A stretch of DNA of 64,000 nucleotides from Parafrankia irregularis. Lineage in GTDB: Bacteria > Actinomycetota > Actinomycetes > Frankiales > Frankiaceae. This document shows, one piece after another, positions 26,234 to 37,328 of the stretch; the first letter of the stretch is position 1; each line of letters begins with the position of its first letter. The notes beneath the pieces were generated by a model. It was not told the origin of the DNA and searched no databases. It was given only the letters and a program-made list of their open reading frames with translations. A program made the translations under genes and the position numbers. The stretch lies in NCBI RefSeq assembly GCF_001536285.1, contig NZ_FAOZ01000008.1, positions 151,118 to 215,117 of the forward strand, in the 5' to 3' direction.

Positions 26234-28048
26234 ATGCCCGTCACGATCCCGGGCCTGCAAGCGACACCGACGACACATCCGGCGTTGCTGGAGTGGGTCG
26301 CCACGATCGCTGATCTCACCCAGCCCGACCGGGTTCACTGGTGCGACGGCAGCGACGCCGAGTACGACCAGCTCTGCGCGGAACTCGTCGACAAGGGCAC
26401 GTTCCTGCGCCTCGCCGAGGACAAGCGGCCCGGTAGCTACTACGCCGCGAGCGACCCCCGTGATGTCGCTCGTGTCGAGGACCGCACCTTCATCTGCTCG
26501 AAGAGCCGGGACGACGCCGGTCCGACGAACAACTGGACCGACCCGGAGGAGATGCGCAGCATCCTGCGGGGCCTGTTCGCCGGGTGCATGCGTGGCCGCA
26601 CCATGTACGTCGTCCCGTTCTGCATGGGACCGCTCGGGTCACCGATCTCCGCACTCGGCGTCGAGATCACCGACTCGGCCTATGTCGCGGTCTCGATGCG
26701 TGTCATGACCCGCATGGGCCGACCGGCTCTCGAGCAGCTCGGCCAGGACGGCTTCTTCGTTCCCGCCGTGCACAGCGTCGGAGCGCCGCGCCAGCCCGGG
26801 CAACCCGACGTCGCCTGGCCCTGCAACTCCACCAAGTACATCGTCCACTTCCCCGAGACCCGGGAGATCTGGAGCTACGGCTCCGGCTACGGCGGCAACG
26901 CCCTGCTGGGCAAGAAGTGCTACGCGCTACGGATCGCCTCGGTGATGGCCCGTGACGAGGGCTGGCTCGCCGAGCACATGCTGATCCTCAAACTCACCGG
27001 GCCCGACGGGAACGTCCACTACATCGCGGCCGGGTTTCCCAGCGCCTGCGGCAAGACCAACCTCGCCATGCTCGTCCCTACCATCCCCGGGTGGAAAGTC
27101 GAAACGGTCGGGGACGACATCGCCTGGATGCGCTTCGGAGACGACGGACAGCTCTACGCCGTCAACCCCGAGGCCGGCTTCTTCGGCGTTGCGCCGGGTA
27201 CCGGCCGGAAGACCAACCCCAACGCCGTCGACACGATCCACAGCAATTCGATCTTCACGAACGTCGCGCGGACCGACGACGGAGATGTGTGGTGGGAAGG
27301 GCTGACCGAGAACCCCCCGGCGCATCTCCTCGACTGGCAGGGCCGCGACTGGACACCGCAGTCCGCGACACCGGCCGCGCATCCCAACGCCCGTTTCACC
27401 GCCCCCGCCGGCCAATGTCCGACGATCGCCGCGGAGTGGGCCGACCCGGCCGGCGTTCCGATCTCGGCGATCCTGTTCGGTGGCCGTCGGGCCACCGCCG
27501 TGCCACTGGTCGTCGAGTCCACCTCCTGGCAGCACGGTGTCTTCCTCGGCGCCACCGTCTCCTCCGAGACCACCGCCGCGGCGGCCGGGACGGTCGGTGA
27601 GCTGCGCCGTGACCCGTTCGCCATGCTCCCGTTCTGCGGCTACAACATGGGCGACTACTTCGCCCACTGGCTTGCGGTCGGCAGCCGAGCCGGGGCGCGG
27701 CTGCCGCGTATCTACCACGTCAACTGGTTCCGCCGAAACCCCGACAGTGGCGCGTACCTGTGGCCCGGCTACGGCGAGAACAGCCGCGTCCTCGCCTGGA
27801 TCATCGGCCGGCTCGACGGAACCGCCGAAGGTCGGGTAACACCGCTCGGTGTGGTCCCCACCCCCGAAGCGCTCGACGTCACCGGGCTGGAGGTGACCGC
27901 AGACAACATCGACCTGCTCCTGTCTGTGGACCGGGCCGCCTGGGAACACGAAACCGACTCGATCCGGCGATATTTCGTCGGTCTTGGCCCCCGCGTGCCC
28001 GACGGCCTCTGGGTCGAACTCGCGGCCCTGGCCGACCGGCTCCGTTGA
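26234..28048 (+). CDS. GTP-dependent phosphoenolpyruvate carboxykinase
   Basis: 604 residues, normal length. Interconverts oxaloacetate + GTP and phosphoenolpyruvate + CO2 + GDP in the cytosol. Motifs visible: [37 protein letters not shown], the P-loop [15 protein letters not shown], the metal-binding [23 protein letters not shown] and [15 protein letters not shown]. The ATG has GAAGGAG about 7 nt upstream. It is preceded by a perfect inverted repeat and followed by an ArsR-type gene, so it is probably regulated at transcription, unlike a constitutive housekeeping copy. Whether another pckG exists elsewhere cannot be seen. Confidence 0.97.
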   Translation: MPVTIPGLQATPTTHPALLEWVATIADLTQPDRVHWCDGSDAEYDQLCAELVDKGTFLRLAEDKRPGSYYAASDPRDVARVEDRTFICSKSRDDAGPTNNWTDPEEMRSILRGLFAGCMRGRTMYVVPFCMGPLGSPISALGVEITDSAYVAVSMRVMTRMGRPALEQLGQDGFFVPAVHSVGAPRQPGQPDVAWPCNSTKYIVHFPETREIWSYGSGYGGNALLGKKCYALRIASVMARDEGWLAEHMLILKLTGPDGNVHYIAAGFPSACGKTNLAMLVPTIPGWKVETVGDDIAWMRFGDDGQLYAVNPEAGFFGVAPGTGRKTNPNAVDTIHSNSIFTNVARTDDGDVWWEGLTENPPAHLLDWQGRDWTPQSATPAAHPNARFTAPAGQCPTIAAEWADPAGVPISAILFGGRRATAVPLVVESTSWQHGVFLGATVSSETTAAAAGTVGELRRDPFAMLPFCGYNMGDYFAHWLAVGSRAGARLPRIYHVNWFRRNPDSGAYLWPGYGENSRVLAWIIGRLDGTAEGRVTPLGVVPTPEALDVTGLEVTADNIDLLLSVDRAAWEHETDSIRRYFVGLGPRVPDGLWVELAALADRLR

Positions 28049-28225
28049 CGGCCATGTCCCCCATGTCCCCCGTCCCATCGCCGCCCCGGGCGTCAACAGG
28101 CCCGGTCAGCGTCGCAGCCTGGCGGTGGTGCCCCCGATACCGCCGGCCGCGTCCCGTCAGCAGGACTGGTCCGGCGACACCACCGTCCATCGATGCCCGC
28201 TCGATGACTGAACGACGCCGATCCA

Positions 28226-28261
28226 ATCTGATGAAGTTGTAAGGTTGTCGAGTCACGTGAC
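28226..28261. promoter_or_regulatory. Operator candidates upstream of the second arsR gene
   Basis: atctgatgaagt at 28226-28237 is the exact reverse complement of acttcatcagat inside the pckG inverted repeat. A palindrome gtcacgtgac follows at 28252-28261. They lie 60-95 bp upstream of the arsR start. Confidence 0.5.
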
Positions 28262-28319
28262 GGGCCGTTGGGCTGATGTCGTTCCTGACAGGCGAATAAT
28301 GGCTGGAGGGAGAGGTCAT

Positions 28320-28652
28320 ATGGCGACGCCGTTGTACAAGCTGAAGGCGGAGTTCTTCCGGACCCTGGGCCACCCGGCACGTATCCGGGCGTTGGAGCTG
28401 CTCAGCGAACGGGAGTGGTCGGTGAGCGAGCTGGTGCCCGAGGTCGGGCTGGAGGCCTCGCATCTGTCCCAGCAGCTCGGGGTCCTGCGTCGCGCCGGGC
28501 TGGTGACGACCCGCAAGCAGGGCAACACCGTGTTCTACGCGGTGGCGTCGCCGGAGATCGTGACGTTGCTGGCGGTGGCCCGCTCCATCCTGACCGGCGT
28601 GCTCCACGAGCAGGCCGACCTCCTGCGGGACCTCCTCGCCACCGAGCACTGA
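28320..28652 (+). CDS. ArsR-family winged-helix regulator (2)
   Basis: 110 residues from the ATG at 28320, with GGAGGGAGAGG just upstream. It contains LKAEFFRTLGHPARIRALELL and LVPEVGLEASHLSQQLGVLRRAGLV (recognition helix), then KQGNTVFYAVASPEIVTLL. It is a clear paralog of the gene at 23441. No metal-binding Cys pair is seen. It shares a sequence motif with the pckG operator region and is the best candidate for the pckG regulator. Confidence 0.88.
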   Translation: MATPLYKLKAEFFRTLGHPARIRALELLSEREWSVSELVPEVGLEASHLSQQLGVLRRAGLVTTRKQGNTVFYAVASPEIVTLLAVARSILTGVLHEQADLLRDLLATEH

Positions 28653-28975
28653 CCCTCCTGACGGAACCGCGACCACGCCTGACCACGACCATCGACACGG
28701 TGATCCCCTCTCAGGACACCGAGAGGCTGCCTGCCCCATCCCAGCCGACAACAGCGCAAGGAAAGAGCCCGTGATCGGGGGCACCTCACGGACATCGTTA
28801 CGTTCGCCACGTGGAGAGAGGACCTGCTCAGTGGTCGACACTCTGAGCGCCTCGCGTCTTTCAGGAGTCTACGGGCGCCACGATCCACGTCGGTGGCGCG
28901 GACCCGTTCCCAGCTGCGACGCAGGACATCGCCGGGCCTCCCGGAAACATCCGCGGCCTCCGGTACTGGACATGG
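28653..28975. other. Upstream region of the sigma-factor gene
   Basis: About 320 bp with no supported gene; presumably carries the sigma-factor promoter. No clear operator seen. Confidence 0.5.
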
Positions 28976-30190
28976 ATGCCGATTGACATGGGTCGTTCTC
29001 TTCACGGACAGGTCCAGGCTCCGCCCACGGAGCTGAACGCCTCCGACGGGACCGCGGTGGAAAAGCTCGCAGAATTCATCACCCGGGGTAAGGAGAACGG
29101 TTTCGTCACCCCGGAGGACCTCGCCACCGCGCTCCTCGACGCAGAGCTGCCGCCCGAAAGAAGCGACCTCGTCCTACGGCTGCTCGCAGACGACGGTATC
29201 GAGGTCCTCGACGAGGCCGACGACGACGCTTCAGACACACCTGGGCGGCGTCGCGACCCGGAGGAACACGCATCCGCGATGCCGACCTCGGATCCGGTGC
29301 GGATGTATCTCAAGACCATCGGCCGCGTGCGACTGCTGACCGCGGCGGAAGAGGTCGACCTCGCGAAACGGATCGAGGCGGGCCTGTTCGCCTCCGAGAA
29401 GCTCGCCGCCATCCGAAGGATCTCCCCCCAGCTGCGTCAGGACCTGCAGGCGATCGAGCGAGACGGGCAGATCGCCAAGCACAAGCTGGTGGAGGCGAAC
29501 CTGCGCCTCGTGGTGTCCATCGCCAAGCGGTACCTCGGCCGGGGCATGCTGCTGCTGGACCTGATCCAGGAAGGCAACCTGGGTCTGATCCGGGCGGTGG
29601 AGAAGTTCGACTACACAAAAGGCTACAAGTTCTCCACCTACGCCACCTGGTGGATTCGGCAGGCCGTCACGAGGGCCCTCGCGGATCAGGGGCGTACCAT
29701 CCGGATCCCGGTACACATGGCCGAGATGGTCAACAAGGTGACGCGAATCCAACGGCAGCTCCTGCAGGAATTAGGCCGAGAACCTTCACCGGAAGAGATC
29801 GGCACACAGGTCGACCTCGCCCCGGACAGAGTGGAGGAAATTCTCAGGATCGCGCAGACACCGGTCGCCCTGGAGACCCCGATCGGCGCGGAGCAGAACT
29901 CCCAGCTCGGAGACTTCATCGAGGACAACGACGCGGTTGTTCCCTTCGAGGCGGCAAGTTCCGTACTCCTGCAGGAGCACATCGCATCGGTCCTCCACAC
30001 CCTGCCCGCGCGGGAAAGGAAAGTCATCCAACTCCGGTTCGGTCTGGCAGACGGCCAAACCAGGACGCGGGAGGAGGTAGGCCGGGAATTCGGGATATCC
30101 CGGGAAAGGGTCCGGCAGATAGAAGCAAGAACCCTGGCGAAGCTGAGCCACCCGGCACGTTCACAACGCTTACGCGACTACCTGGCATAG
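28976..30190 (+). CDS. Primary-type (RpoD/Hrd) sigma factor
   Basis: 404 residues. A short region 1.1-like N-terminus ([22 protein letters not shown]) is followed by region 1.2 ([29 protein letters not shown]), region 2 ([57 protein letters not shown]), region 3 ([14 protein letters not shown]) and region 4 ([35 protein letters not shown]). All core-binding and -10-binding elements are intact. It is shorter than a housekeeping sigma of actinobacteria and sits in a specialised cluster, so it is probably an alternative group 2 (Hrd-like) sigma. The start is ATG 28976 or 28988. Confidence 0.93.
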   Translation: MPIDMGRSLHGQVQAPPTELNASDGTAVEKLAEFITRGKENGFVTPEDLATALLDAELPPERSDLVLRLLADDGIEVLDEADDDASDTPGRRRDPEEHASAMPTSDPVRMYLKTIGRVRLLTAAEEVDLAKRIEAGLFASEKLAAIRRISPQLRQDLQAIERDGQIAKHKLVEANLRLVVSIAKRYLGRGMLLLDLIQEGNLGLIRAVEKFDYTKGYKFSTYATWWIRQAVTRALADQGRTIRIPVHMAEMVNKVTRIQRQLLQELGREPSPEEIGTQVDLAPDRVEEILRIAQTPVALETPIGAEQNSQLGDFIEDNDAVVPFEAASSVLLQEHIASVLHTLPARERKVIQLRFGLADGQTRTREEVGREFGISRERVRQIEARTLAKLSHPARSQRLRDYLA

Positions 30191-30440
30191 CTGTCCAGAC
30201 AGTACCGGGGCGCAGGGTCTGCGTGTTCAGCCGCCGTTGCCGGCAGGAGGAACCTGCGGAGACTGTTGAGGTCTGAGGAAGGCCATATGCCGGGCCCCGT
30301 CGGGCGGGCGCTCCGACGGCAACAGCCACGAGTCTGCCGGAGCATTCGCGGCGCGCCTGGACCGCCGCGCACGCCGAGGGGCATAGAAGCCGTTTTATCG
30401 CCCCTCTCCGTCTTCTCTGCCGCGTATCACCTCGGCCCGA

Positions 30441-30485
30441 CGGTCGGGTTCGGTGCGATCTCCAACGTCACACCGAACCCGACCG
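30441..30485. promoter_or_regulatory. 15-bp perfect inverted repeat before the SulP gene
   Basis: cggtcgggttcggtg at 30441-30455 and its complement at 30471-30485, 15-nt spacer. It lies in the 383-bp gap between the sigma factor and SulP. It could be an operator or a factor-independent terminator for the sigma gene; there is no T-tract, and an A-rich patch follows at 30510. Confidence 0.5.
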
Positions 30486-30573
30486 CGGTCTCGCACCCAC
30501 AGCACCGCGAACTGAAGAAACTATTCCTCTCATCATCTCCACCCGGAAGGGCACGGAGATCCACATCCTGACG

Positions 30574-32382
30574 ATGAATCGGATTGTTCATGTACCCGAC
30601 CACTCCGCCCGTCCTCAGCACCCCCGCCCTGCCACGATGAATACCGCCTCCCCCCGGTGGATAGCGTCGCTTGGTCGGTTCCTGCCCAGCCGGGCCGACG
30701 CGCTGGCCATGCGCCGTCAACCGGGCCGCGATCTGATCGCGGGGATGACCGTCGCGGTGGTCGCCCTACCCCTCGCGCTCGGATTCGGTGTCTCCTCCGG
30801 CCTGGGCGCAGCCGCGGGACTCACGACCGCCATCGTCGCGGGCGCCGTCGCGGCCATCTTCGGCGGATCCAACCTGCAGGTTTCCGGACCCACCGGGGCC
30901 ATGACCGTGGTGCTCGTACCCATCGTGCACGACCACGGTCCGGGTGGGGTACTGACCGTCGGCCTGCTCGCCGGCATGATCCTGCTCGCGCTCGCCGTCC
31001 TTCGCGTCGGCCGCGCGATGCGCTACGTACCGGCCCCTGTGGTGGAAGGATTCACCGCGGGTATCGCTGCGGTGATCTTCCTTCAACAGGTTCCCGCCGC
31101 CTTGGGAGTACATCCACAGGACCAGGACACGGTGACCGCCGTCGCCTGGGGGGCCATCACCGACTTCGCCCACCGGCCACGCTGGACCGCCCTCGCCCTC
31201 GCCGCCGCCGTCGTGGCGTTCATGCTCGCAGGCGCCCGGCTACGACCCACCGTGCCGTTCTCGCTGATCGCCGTCGCCACCGCCTCCATTCTGGTCGCGG
31301 CGACCGGGTGGGACGTCGCCACGCTGGGCGCACTGCCCGCGACCCTGCCCAGTCCCTCCCTCGGGTTCCTCGACATCTCCGCCATCCCGACCCTCGCGGC
31401 GTCGGCGGTGGCGGTCGCCGCGCTGGCCGCCCTGGAAAGCCTGCTCTCCGCCAGCGTCGCGGACGCGATGACGTCCCAAGAACAGCACGACCCCGACCGC
31501 GAGCTGTTCGGCCAAGGCCTGGCCAACCTCATCGTTCCGCTGTTCGGCGGAGTACCCGCCACCGGTGCGATCGCCCGCACCGCCGTCAACGTCCGCTCCG
31601 GAGCATCCTCGCGCCTCGCGGCCCTCACCCACGCCCTGCTCCTCGCCGGGATCATGCTCGCAGCGGCGCCCCTCGTCGCGCACATCCCGCTGGCCGCGCT
31701 CGCCGGTGTCCTCCTCGCCACCGCCCTTCGGATGGTGGAGATCGCCTCGCTACGTGCCCTCAGCCGCACATCACGCTCCGACGCGGCCGTCATGACACTG
31801 ACCACAACAGCGACCATCGCTCTCGACCTCGTCGTCGCCGTCCTCCTCGGCCTCGTCACCGCCGGAGCCCTCGCACTACGGCAGATCGCCCGCAGCGCGC
31901 GCCTGGAAGAGGTACCCCTGGACACGGCCGATCATCACGACGCCGACCAGGCACTTCTCACCGACCACGCGCTACTCACCGAGCACATCGCCGTCTACCG
32001 CATCGACGGACCCATGTTCTTCGCCGCCGCCCACCGCTTCCTTCCCGAACTCACCGCCATCGCAGACGTCAAGATCCTCATCCTCCGGCTTTCCAGAATC
32101 AGCGCGATCGACGCCACCGGCGCGATCGTCCTACGCGACATCATCGACCGTCTCGAACACCGCGGCACGACCGTCTACCTTTCCGGCCTGCGCCCCGAAC
32201 ACACAAAGGCCCTGGCTGCCATCGGTCTGCTCGACCGACTGGAAAAACAAGGGCACCTGTTCGACTCCGCCGCAGCAGCCATCCAGACCGCCCGAAACCA
32301 TCTCCGCCACACCGGCACCATCCCGAAACAAGGACAACCACTCCCGGTGCACGCCATCATCCTCCCCGGACCCGAGGCGTGA
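30574..32382 (+). CDS. SulP anion transporter with STAS domain
   Basis: 602 residues. The SulP membrane domain (about 48-450) has IAGMTVAVVALPLALGFGVS, the conserved NLQVSGPTGAMTVVL and GGVPATGAIARTAVN. The cytoplasmic STAS domain (about 465-580) includes ILRLSRISAIDATGAIVL. SulP proteins carry sulfate, bicarbonate or dicarboxylates; the pckG/malic-like context favours a bicarbonate or C4 acid, an inference. The start may be 30574 or the ATG at 30637; neither has a strong ribosome binding site. Confidence 0.93.
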   Translation: MNRIVHVPDHSARPQHPRPATMNTASPRWIASLGRFLPSRADALAMRRQPGRDLIAGMTVAVVALPLALGFGVSSGLGAAAGLTTAIVAGAVAAIFGGSNLQVSGPTGAMTVVLVPIVHDHGPGGVLTVGLLAGMILLALAVLRVGRAMRYVPAPVVEGFTAGIAAVIFLQQVPAALGVHPQDQDTVTAVAWGAITDFAHRPRWTALALAAAVVAFMLAGARLRPTVPFSLIAVATASILVAATGWDVATLGALPATLPSPSLGFLDISAIPTLAASAVAVAALAALESLLSASVADAMTSQEQHDPDRELFGQGLANLIVPLFGGVPATGAIARTAVNVRSGASSRLAALTHALLLAGIMLAAAPLVAHIPLAALAGVLLATALRMVEIASLRALSRTSRSDAAVMTLTTTATIALDLVVAVLLGLVTAGALALRQIARSARLEEVPLDTADHHDADQALLTDHALLTEHIAVYRIDGPMFFAAAHRFLPELTAIADVKILILRLSRISAIDATGAIVLRDIIDRLEHRGTTVYLSGLRPEHTKALAAIGLLDRLEKQGHLFDSAAAAIQTARNHLRHTGTIPKQGQPLPVHAIILPGPEA

Positions 32383-32454
32383 TCGGGTGAACGGCTGCGA
32401 CGCTTTTAAGAACTTACCCGCACAGCGCCGGCAGATCGATGCGTTCTCGGGTCG

Positions 32455-32660
32455 TTAATTCGCTGACAGCAGGCGGCGATGGCATCGAGAATCCCGTCGA
32501 CGGCCGTGGTCCAGATGAACGACTTAGGGCCATTGTTCCAGATGGTGATCCATGTGTGGATGTTGATTGAGGGCGGCCGCGGCCCGGTGCGCCGAGTGGC
32601 GCAGCCCGCGGGTAATCAGCTCGACGCACCAGCGTCCGGCAATGTTGATCAACGATGGGA
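32455..32660 (-). pseudogene. IS630-like transposase 3' remnant
   Basis: The minus strand, across frames, gives RWCVELITRGLRHSAHR, KSFIWTTAVDGILDAIA and ACCQRIND, corresponding to the C-terminus after the catalytic Glu of IS630 transposases. It is frameshifted and lacks everything upstream. Confidence 0.6.
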
Positions 32661-32740
32661 ACACAGGAACTTCTGGTCGGTCCCAAACGCGAACAGAACA
32701 CGCGAACTTCAGGTATTCGAAGGATTGGGAGGCGTCGTCC

Positions 32741-32941
32741 ATGGGACGCGGTCGAGCGAAAGCGAAGCACACGAAAAACGCCCGCAAACTCAAGTACGCA
32801 TCCCCCAGCCTGGATCTCGACCGACTCCAGTCAGACCTCAGCAGCGCCCTCGTTTGGGAGCATGACGACCACGACGAACTCCTACCCCCAGACCCGCAGA
32901 CACCCGACACAGCGGAAGAGCACGGGAAGCCAACCACCTAA
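32741..32941 (+). CDS. DUF3073 family protein
   Basis: 66 residues starting at ATG 32741. MGRGRAKAKHTKNARKLKY and PSLDLDRLQSDL are the hallmark of DUF3073, a small conserved actinobacterial family of unknown role. The C-terminus is acidic and Pro-rich. The usual partner, a purine-biosynthesis gene, is absent, so this copy has been moved or duplicated into an IS-rich region. Confidence 0.85.
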   Translation: MGRGRAKAKHTKNARKLKYASPSLDLDRLQSDLSSALVWEHDDHDELLPPDPQTPDTAEEHGKPTT

Positions 32942-33038
32942 AATCCCGAGCCGGCACATCCCACGTCATACACGGCAGTGGGGTCGGATAGGCTCTTCAC
33001 CCGTTGACGGGACTCGGTGCCGATGGGAAGCGCTGGCC

Positions 33039-33754
<716 letters not shown>

Positions 33755-34615
33755 TCAGAAGCACCGCGGAGACCGTTGCCGTTCCCAGGTCTTCCACGCG
33801 TCTGACCGCGCCGTGGCTGACGTGGAGGCAAGGTCATACACCGGCCGACCGCCAAGCGTCCTGGCCAACCGCACGGCAACCGACCAACGGCTCCCCGTAC
33901 CCCGACGAACACCTCCTGGGGTGGAGCGAGATTCCGAGCGCCACGCACCGGGCTCACCCGGGCGCCTGGTCAGGCCGGGTTGGATCCCCAGCTGAACTCT
34001 CACCCTGACGGCTTCGGACGTCTCCTCATACTCAGCTGCGGCAACCACTTCGCCTTCTGATCCAGCGCCGGAAAGTCGCAGCTCATGACCATCAATGCTG
34101 ATGGTACAGCCATGTATGGGAGTATCCCAGGCGGGTAGCGCCTCCGGGTTCGGCGCTACCACGTCTCCCTCCTCGGCCATAAGTGCCCTTGCCAGCCAAG
34201 CGGGCTCCGGGACGAGGGCGGCGAGTTCCCCCAGGTGTTCCCAGAGCCCTCCTGCCGTATCGGACACGATTTCCGTTGGCATGCCAGGATGCATTAGTGC
34301 GGCCCGTGGAAGTCGCCCAGTGACTGCATAGGCTGCCTCGTCTACCGAGAGCGGATCCCCCGCCACGCCGCTCGTCTCCGGAGACCAGGATGAGATCCAC
34401 ACTCGCAGGATCTGTGGTGGCCTCGGCCCGAGGTCTGTCAACTCGGCGAACCGGCACAGCACCTCCGCCTGGGCGGCCACGGCACGTTCCAACCCGGCAC
34501 GGACGCCCTGCGATGCCGAGGGGGCCAACGCCAAGGTCATGGTGCGCACGTGGAGCGACGGCGCGGTCCGCACCACCAGTCTCCGACCCGTGAACAGCAT
34601 TCTCACCCCTGCCAT
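33755..34615 (-). CDS. Hypothetical protein
   Basis: 286 residues, family not recognised. The first 200 residues look globular (LALAPSASQGVRAGLERAV, PPQILRVWISSWSPE, GGLWEHLGELAALVPEPAWL, IHGCTISIDGHELRLSG). After about 215 the sequence becomes Arg/Gly/Ser-rich, which may mark a frameshift and loss of the original C-terminus. It lies 21 bp downstream of the trypsin-like protease, same strand, so it may be co-transcribed. No signal peptide is seen. Confidence 0.6.
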   Translation of the reverse strand: MAGVRMLFTGRRLVVRTAPSLHVRTMTLALAPSASQGVRAGLERAVAAQAEVLCRFAELTDLGPRPPQILRVWISSWSPETSGVAGDPLSVDEAAYAVTGRLPRAALMHPGMPTEIVSDTAGGLWEHLGELAALVPEPAWLARALMAEEGDVVAPNPEALPAWDTPIHGCTISIDGHELRLSGAGSEGEVVAAAEYEETSEAVRVRVQLGIQPGLTRRPGEPGAWRSESRSTPGGVRRGTGSRWSVAVRLARTLGGRPVYDLASTSATARSDAWKTWERQRSPRCF

Positions 34616-34636
34616 GTCAATGTCGGTGACGCTACC

Positions 34637-36421
34637 CTATGGTATCGGTTCCGATTCCAGAGCGTGCGCGTCTATGGCATTCTCGATGTCGGTGTTGAAC
34701 GTATAGACAAAGCCGCCCCCGACAACATTCTCGTCGTCGTCCTCGTTCCAGGTCGTGCCACTCTCTATCCCGTACACTCTGAATTCGTCGTCGAAGATAT
34801 CGTTCACATCTCGGTAGATTGCCGAACCGCTGTCTCCATCGAGCGCGAAGTCTTCGGTGTTCTCATCCCATTGCATGGCTCTGGTCGCATTGTAGAAGAT
34901 GGTGCCATCCGGCCAGATGACCTCTCCCTGCTCGTAGTTCCTGGCGCACTTCTCGGTGCCGCTTGTCACGCCCGAGAAGCAAACAAGGGTGTCTTCGACG
35001 AACTCGTCGGCATCGTCGGTGACGTTACGGAACACCGAGCCACTTTCGGCTATTATTTGGTTCGTCGCGAGTCCACGAGCAGGAATCCATATTGACGCCA
35101 CGTCGACGTCGTCGTCGTGTCCGTCATACGAGTCCTCGATCGCGCCTATGGTGTTTCCGTTGTCGTCCTCGATCAGAGTCGGTTCGCCCCATATGTTGGT
35201 CGGGTCGAAGCAGTGCCCGGCCGTCAGCATATAGTAGTCACCGTTGGACTTCTGGGCCAGATAGCCGCCCGTGCAGCCAGAAAGCCATCCGTCGGCGATG
35301 TAGATGCCGCCGTACCAGGAAAGATTCTCGGGGTCGGGGTCGCGGGGCGCAGGGGTGTTCTCCGGGTTGTTCGCCGTGGATGACATCCGGATCTTTACGT
35401 CATCAAGAATGATGACATCACCGCCATAGCGGTCGGCAAGCACAGCCGCAGCTTCTGGCGTGGCGGCTGACGCGCGAATCCGAACCTTGTTCTCCTTCAG
35501 GGCCAGCGTCACCGCGTTGATCTGGATGCCGACACCCGCCAGATCCGCCCGCTCCCGCACGATCCGATCCTTGATGGCAGTCAGGGCGGATTTCGAGTAC
35601 TTCACCCGACGGGTTGTGATCAATCCAGCCTGGTTGATCTTCTGGACCTTTGCTACCTGCTGCTCATAGGAGGAGTTGTCGACGAATCCATGAACGACTT
35701 TTCCGGTCGCGACATCGATCCAGATCCCCGCGTCGTTGGGATCGTTCTCGCCGGGGATGACGTCGACGGCGGCCTCGACAGCTCTGTCGAGAGCGAGATC
35801 GGCTGCGGAGAACGGAGTCGCGCCGGGCGACGTGCTCACCCTGACGGCTTCCGTGGACGAGCGGCCACGGGGAAGCGATGAAGAGTTATCGGAGGTTGTC
35901 TCCCCCCTGCCGAGCGGGATCACACTGGCCCAGTACTCGCCCCCATCCTTGACTGAGGGCTCGTCAAAGGTGGCCCAGCTACAGGTGGCGCACACGTCCT
36001 GGACGGCGATCTGCCGCGAAGCGGGCTTGTCGCTGCTGGCAGGTTGGCAATCGGCCCCCGCGCAACCGGACACGTAGAGGCTGACACGATAACCGGCCGG
36101 TCGAGTCTGGCCGTCTGGGATGTTCCAGACAACCTCGACCAGTTTGCCGGCGGTGAGTAGCGTTGGCCTGACGACCTCGGTCACCGATGAGCGCGGAGTC
36201 GCACTGTCGGTCGTAGGCTCGGTCGTCGAGGGCGAAACGGGTATGGATGATGTGAATCGGCCGGTAGTGTGATGTTCCGCCGTGCCGGCCACGGCGGACT
36301 GGGCCGCCACCGGATCGGTCGACGCAACCGCCCATCCGACTGGGGTCAGCATAACGATTAAAGCAGTGACTGTTGTTCGAAAGCATTTGGGTCCACGACG
36401 GTCGTGTGCGCGAGAATACAT
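34637..36421 (-). CDS. Secreted trypsin-like serine protease
   Basis: 594 residues. GAGGAG 8 nt before the ATG. Signal peptide about 1-40 (TTVTALIVMLTPVGWAVAS, cut near AAQSA). A fibronectin/Ig-like segment (about 90-170: KLVEVVWNIPDGQTRPAGYRVSLY) has a Cys-rich loop (CAGADCQPA...CATCSW). A helper-like region (about 200-340) precedes the S1 chymotrypsin-fold domain with YMLTAGHCF (His), DVDVASIWIP (Asp) and ALDGDSGSAIY (Ser). The triad is complete. It probably acts outside the cell; the target is unknown. Acidic residues are unusually frequent near the C-terminus. Confidence 0.87.
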   Translation of the reverse strand: MYSRAHDRRGPKCFRTTVTALIVMLTPVGWAVASTDPVAAQSAVAGTAEHHTTGRFTSSIPVSPSTTEPTTDSATPRSSVTEVVRPTLLTAGKLVEVVWNIPDGQTRPAGYRVSLYVSGCAGADCQPASSDKPASRQIAVQDVCATCSWATFDEPSVKDGGEYWASVIPLGRGETTSDNSSSLPRGRSSTEAVRVSTSPGATPFSAADLALDRAVEAAVDVIPGENDPNDAGIWIDVATGKVVHGFVDNSSYEQQVAKVQKINQAGLITTRRVKYSKSALTAIKDRIVRERADLAGVGIQINAVTLALKENKVRIRASAATPEAAAVLADRYGGDVIILDDVKIRMSSTANNPENTPAPRDPDPENLSWYGGIYIADGWLSGCTGGYLAQKSNGDYYMLTAGHCFDPTNIWGEPTLIEDDNGNTIGAIEDSYDGHDDDVDVASIWIPARGLATNQIIAESGSVFRNVTDDADEFVEDTLVCFSGVTSGTEKCARNYEQGEVIWPDGTIFYNATRAMQWDENTEDFALDGDSGSAIYRDVNDIFDDEFRVYGIESGTTWNEDDDENVVGGGFVYTFNTDIENAIDAHALESEPIP

Positions 36422-37084
36422 TAACCACTCCTCGTTAGATCAGGAGAAGACCCAGGGAACGAGCCGCCCCGACGGCAATGACTACGTGCCGGCGGTGCCA
36501 CTTATCCGCGAACATTCCTCCAATTCTTCCGCGAGCGAGCCAAGCGTCACCCCAAGGGGGGGCCAACCCTGACGGGCGGTAGTAAATCGAGTTTATCGAT
36601 CACCATCCGTAGGTGGAAACTAATGAAGAGTAAATCATTGGCGGCCTTTATTGTCCGCCGCGATCGACATATTTGTTGACCAACCCTCATCAGCGTCTGC
36701 CATATCTGCAGGTGGAAGCATCTATCCGAGACTCGGAATGTGCCCTAAATCACAGGACCGACCCTGTCTGGTACGCCCAACGATTCTTCGACATTGATCT
36801 TCAGCTTACTGAAGGCACCTGCGGGATACGCCAGAACGAAAGAGTTCGTGACTGCGGGAATACGCTGGTCAGCGGGATGGGCGGGTGATCTCGACAGCGC
36901 ACACGGGGCCGTCTCCTGGGCCGGGCGGGAAGGGTAGGAGGGTGTCCGTACAATCAGGGCACTCTTTGCCAGCGCCCGGCTTGGCCCGCCCCTCGACGGC
37001 AGGGCCTCGAAACCTATCAACCAGTTTGAGGCAGGGTGTTGCGGAAATTAGCCAGCTGCGGCGTCTGGCTGGTCCTCCTCGCCC
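36422..37084. other. Upstream region of the protease gene and gene-free DNA
   Basis: Contains the protease promoter region (AT-richer at 36570-36680). No supported gene; short frames lack ribosome binding sites. Confidence 0.5.
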
Positions 37085-37245
37085 TCGACGGGCCGGTTGA
37101 TCTACGCAGGTGGGCCTGGTGGTCGGCGGACGAACCGTTCGGGGTGCGCGGAATAGGCCGCGTCCAGGACGGCAGTGCGGGCCTGGTGGACCGCGGCGGC
37201 CTGCCCGTGGTTGACCACGGCCGGGGTGAGCAGGCTGATCCCGAG
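37085..37245 (-). pseudogene. Integrase-type transposase C-terminal remnant
   Basis: The minus strand reads LTPAVVNHGQAAAVHQARTA, VLDAAYSAHPERFVRR and PPGPPA before an in-frame TAG, then INRPVE. This is the conserved C-terminal tail of rve-type transposases of actinomycetes. It is a dead fragment, distinct from the one at 33039 because their order on the strand is reversed. Confidence 0.65.
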
Positions 37246-37328
37246 TGCCGGTGATTCTCTGGGGGTCGGACGCTGGTCACGGGCGCCCGATCTCTGCGTT
37301 TGCGCAGCTCAGAGGCCGTCTGGCTTGA

